Shown here one piece after another: positions 62,046-64,000 of a stretch of DNA of 64,000 nucleotides. Position numbers and translations under genes: made by a program. The notes beneath the pieces are model-generated. The model had not been told where the DNA came from. It did no database searches and saw only the letters and a list, made by a program, of their open reading frames with translations. Numbering within the stretch: position 1 is the first letter of the stretch; every line of letters begins with the position of its first letter. The stretch is from [Pasteurella] mairii. GTDB taxonomy: Bacteria > Pseudomonadota > Gammaproteobacteria > Enterobacterales > Pasteurellaceae. The stretch lies in the NCBI GenBank assembly GCA_900454475.1, contig UGSS01000002.1, positions 744,001 through 808,000 on the forward strand, read 5' to 3'.

Positions 62046-63059
62046 ATGCAAACTATACCCATTAAAAATGTTGGGCAGACTTGTTTAATTGATGAGTTCC
62101 AACGCCAATATTATTATCTGCGTTTATCCATTACGGATATGTGCAATTTTCGTTGTAATTATTGCTTGCCGAATGGTTATCAACCGGAAGCGAATAAGCC
62201 GAGTTTTTTAACTTTGGCAGAAATTCGTCGTCTTGCCATAGCGTTTGCTGATTTAGGGACGGAAAAAATTCGCGTGACCGGCGGGGAGCCGACCTTACGC
62301 AAGGATTTTTTGCCGATTGTTGAAACGCTGGCGCAAATCCCACAACTCAAAATCCTCGCTTTGACCACCAACGGTTATCGTATGGCAAAGGATGTGGCGG
62401 TTTGGAAAGCGGCAGGCATTACTTCGATTAATGTCAGCGTGGATAGCCTTGATGCCAAAATGTTTCATCGAATTACCGGCGTGAATAAATTTGATGAGGT
62501 GATGCGCGGGATTGATCGTGCTTTTGAATGCGGTTATCAGAAAGTGAAAGTAAATTCCGTTTTGATGAAACGCTTGAATGATCAAGATTTTGCACAATTT
62601 TTGGCTTGGATCAAAGATAAACCGATCCAAATGCGCTTTATCGAATTGATGCAAACCGGCGAGATGGAGCAGTTTTTCGCGCAACATCATTTATCCGGTC
62701 AAGTATTAGCACAACGATTGTTACGTGATGGCTGGCAATTGCAGGACAAAGAGCGGAGCGATGGTCCGGCGAAAGTCTTTCGCCATCCGGATTATCTTGG
62801 CGAAATCGGGTTGATTATGCCTTATGAGAAAAACTTTTGCACCAGTTGCAATCGCTTGCGAGTATCCGCGAAAGGAAAATTGCATTTATGCTTATTTGGT
62901 GAGGAGGGTATTGAATTGCGCGATTTGTTACAATCTGATGACCAAATCACCCAGTTGCAAGCTCGCTTATTCAGCGCGTTACAGGGTAAACTCGAACATC
63001 ATTTTTTACATCAAGGTGATAGCGGAGTGCGCAATCATCTTGCCAGTATCGGCGGTTAA
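62046..63059 (+). CDS. moaA: GTP 3',8-cyclase MoaA
   Basis: 337 residues from the ATG at 62046 ([11 protein letters not shown]), preceded by GAAAGGTG; the upstream extension lies within the riboswitch. Radical [16 protein letters not shown] (CxxxCxxC). C-terminal cluster [19 protein letters not shown], and terminal ASIGG needed for activation. First step of molybdopterin synthesis, GTP to 3',8-cyclo-GTP. Confidence 0.97.
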   Translation: MQTIPIKNVGQTCLIDEFQRQYYYLRLSITDMCNFRCNYCLPNGYQPEANKPSFLTLAEIRRLAIAFADLGTEKIRVTGGEPTLRKDFLPIVETLAQIPQLKILALTTNGYRMAKDVAVWKAAGITSINVSVDSLDAKMFHRITGVNKFDEVMRGIDRAFECGYQKVKVNSVLMKRLNDQDFAQFLAWIKDKPIQMRFIELMQTGEMEQFFAQHHLSGQVLAQRLLRDGWQLQDKERSDGPAKVFRHPDYLGEIGLIMPYEKNFCTSCNRLRVSAKGKLHLCLFGEEGIELRDLLQSDDQITQLQARLFSALQGKLEHHFLHQGDSGVRNHLASIGG

Positions 63060-63082
63060 TTTTACTGGAGGCTAAATTTTAT

Positions 63083-63559
63083 ATGACCGGTCTTACACAT
63101 ATTAATAATAACGGTGAAGCCAATATGGTGGACGTTTCGGAGAAGCAAGAAACGGTACGTATTGCCAGAGCAGAGGCGTTTGTCACCATGTCAGCGGAAA
63201 CCTTGGCGATGATTATGTCAGGACAGCATCATAAAGGGGATGTTTTCGCAACCGCGCGCATTGCCGGTATTCAAGCGGCGAAACGCACATGGGAGCTTAT
63301 TCCGTTGTGTCACCCGTTGCTGTTGTCGAAAGTGGAAGTGCAATTAACCGCTTTACCGGAACGCAATCAGGTGCGCATTGAAAGTTTATGTAAATTAACC
63401 GGTAAAACTGGCGTGGAAATGGAAGCATTAACCGCAGCCAGCGTTGCCGCCTTGACGATTTATGATATGTGTAAAGCGGTGCAAAAAGATATGGTTATCG
63501 AACAAGTTCGCTTATTGGAAAAGAGCGGTGGAAAATCCGGTCATTTTATAGCGGCGTAA
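63083..63559 (+). CDS. moaC: Cyclic pyranopterin monophosphate synthase MoaC
   Basis: 158 residues, start 63083 with TGGAGG upstream. [15 protein letters not shown] and [21 protein letters not shown] are conserved catalytic blocks. Forms cPMP from the MoaA product. Twenty-three bases after moaA. Confidence 0.97.
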   Translation: MTGLTHINNNGEANMVDVSEKQETVRIARAEAFVTMSAETLAMIMSGQHHKGDVFATARIAGIQAAKRTWELIPLCHPLLLSKVEVQLTALPERNQVRIESLCKLTGKTGVEMEALTAASVAALTIYDMCKAVQKDMVIEQVRLLEKSGGKSGHFIAA

Positions 63560-63585
63560 GCGCAATAAAAAATAAAGGAAAAGCT

Positions 63586-63831
63586 ATGTTAAACGTATTA
63601 TTTTTTGCCCAAACGAGAGAATTAATCGGCGTGGATAGCCTTGAATTACCTGCCTCTTTTGCCACTGCTGATGACGTGCGTGCGCATTTAGCGGCAAAAG
63701 GGGATAAATGGGCATTGGCATTGGAGAAAGGCAAGTTGCTGGTGGCGATCAATCAAACCTTAACTCCATTAGAAAGTGCGGTCAAAGATGGGGATGAAAT
63801 CGCCTTTTTCCCGCCGGTAACCGGAGGCTAA
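63586..63831 (+). CDS. moaD: Molybdopterin synthase sulfur carrier subunit MoaD
   Basis: 81 residues, ubiquitin-like fold with the C-terminal FPPVTGG whose Gly carries the thiocarboxylate. AAAGGAAAAGC before the ATG. Partner of MoaE. Confidence 0.97.
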   Translation: MLNVLFFAQTRELIGVDSLELPASFATADDVRAHLAAKGDKWALALEKGKLLVAINQTLTPLESAVKDGDEIAFFPPVTGG

Positions 63832-64000
63832 ATGAGCGATATTCAAATTGCAGTTCAAGAGCAACCCTTTGATCAGCAAGCAATTTATCAATGGATTTCC
63901 GCGCCGAACTCCGTCGGAGCAAGCGTCATTTTTGTTGGTAAAGTACGTGATTTGAACTTGGGTGATGAAGTTTCCAGTTTGTATTTAGAACATTATCCGG
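63832..64000 (+). CDS. moaE: Molybdopterin synthase catalytic subunit MoaE (cut at window end)
   Basis: Starts on the base after the moaD stop (TAAATG). Visible 56 residues: MSDIQIAVQEQPFDQQ, ASVIFVGKVRDLNLGDEV and LYLEHYPG, all MoaE marks. Continues beyond the window. Confidence 0.95.
   Translation, partial: MSDIQIAVQEQPFDQQAIYQWISAPNSVGASVIFVGKVRDLNLGDEVSSLYLEHYP

Overview
The window is a Pasteurellaceae chromosome segment. I base this on roughly forty Hin-type DNA uptake signal sequences (USS, AAGTGCGGT or its complement) seen by eye, on gene runs that match Haemophilus influenzae (yoaA-tsaB-slp-fadD-rnd, purK-aspC, moaACDE), and on a typical gamma-proteobacterial rRNA operon. I cannot fix the genus; Aggregatibacter, Pasteurella, Rodentibacter or a Haemophilus relative would all fit.

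Layout. 1-4.1 kb: end of a molybdoenzyme reductase (torZ-like), ycgL, a lone minC, aspC, purK. 4.5-10.5 kb: a 2002-residue trimeric autotransporter adhesin with a 16-G tract inside its signal peptide. 10.6-18.3 kb: carbonic anhydrase, then trpA, trpB, trpC(F), trpD, trpG, trpE on the minus strand, with a TrpR-type operator before trpE and a second before trpB. 18.4-23 kb: azoR, sohB, a BamE/OmpA-domain lipoprotein, an IS200-like element and a DUF5718-like gene. 23.1-28.8 kb: rRNA operon 16S-tRNA-Ile-tRNA-Ala-23S-5S. 29.1-40 kb: cytochrome b561, yeaD, yoaA-tsaB-slp-fadD-rnd, a small lipoprotein, nhaA, selD. 40.1-54 kb: a two-partner-secretion (TpsA/CdiA-like) locus. 54.1-58.7 kb: macA-macB-outer membrane factor. 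58.9-64 kb: glnS, a YvcK-family gene and the molybdopterin operon moaACDE behind a Moco riboswitch.

The most unusual part is 40.1-54.0 kb. A large filamentous-haemagglutinin-like gene (restored by one added G) ends in a domain with a possible Ser-Asp-His alpha/beta-hydrolase triad, followed with a one-base overlap by a small lipoprotein gene. A 1269-bp near-identical copy of an internal part of the big gene then starts an orphan module with a different C-terminus, which again carries a Ser-Asp-His set, followed by a second small lipoprotein gene. A third, N-terminally lost toxin tail (Asp and His parts only) precedes a third lipoprotein gene, and a 50-bp scrap of the duplicated segment follows. 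I read this as a contact-dependent-inhibition-type array of lipase-like toxin tips with lipid-anchored immunity proteins, built by recombination. The enzyme class and immunity roles are inferences. No tpsB/cdiB transporter gene lies in the window.

Two surface systems (phase-variable adhesin, polymorphic toxin array) thus sit among conserved housekeeping genes.
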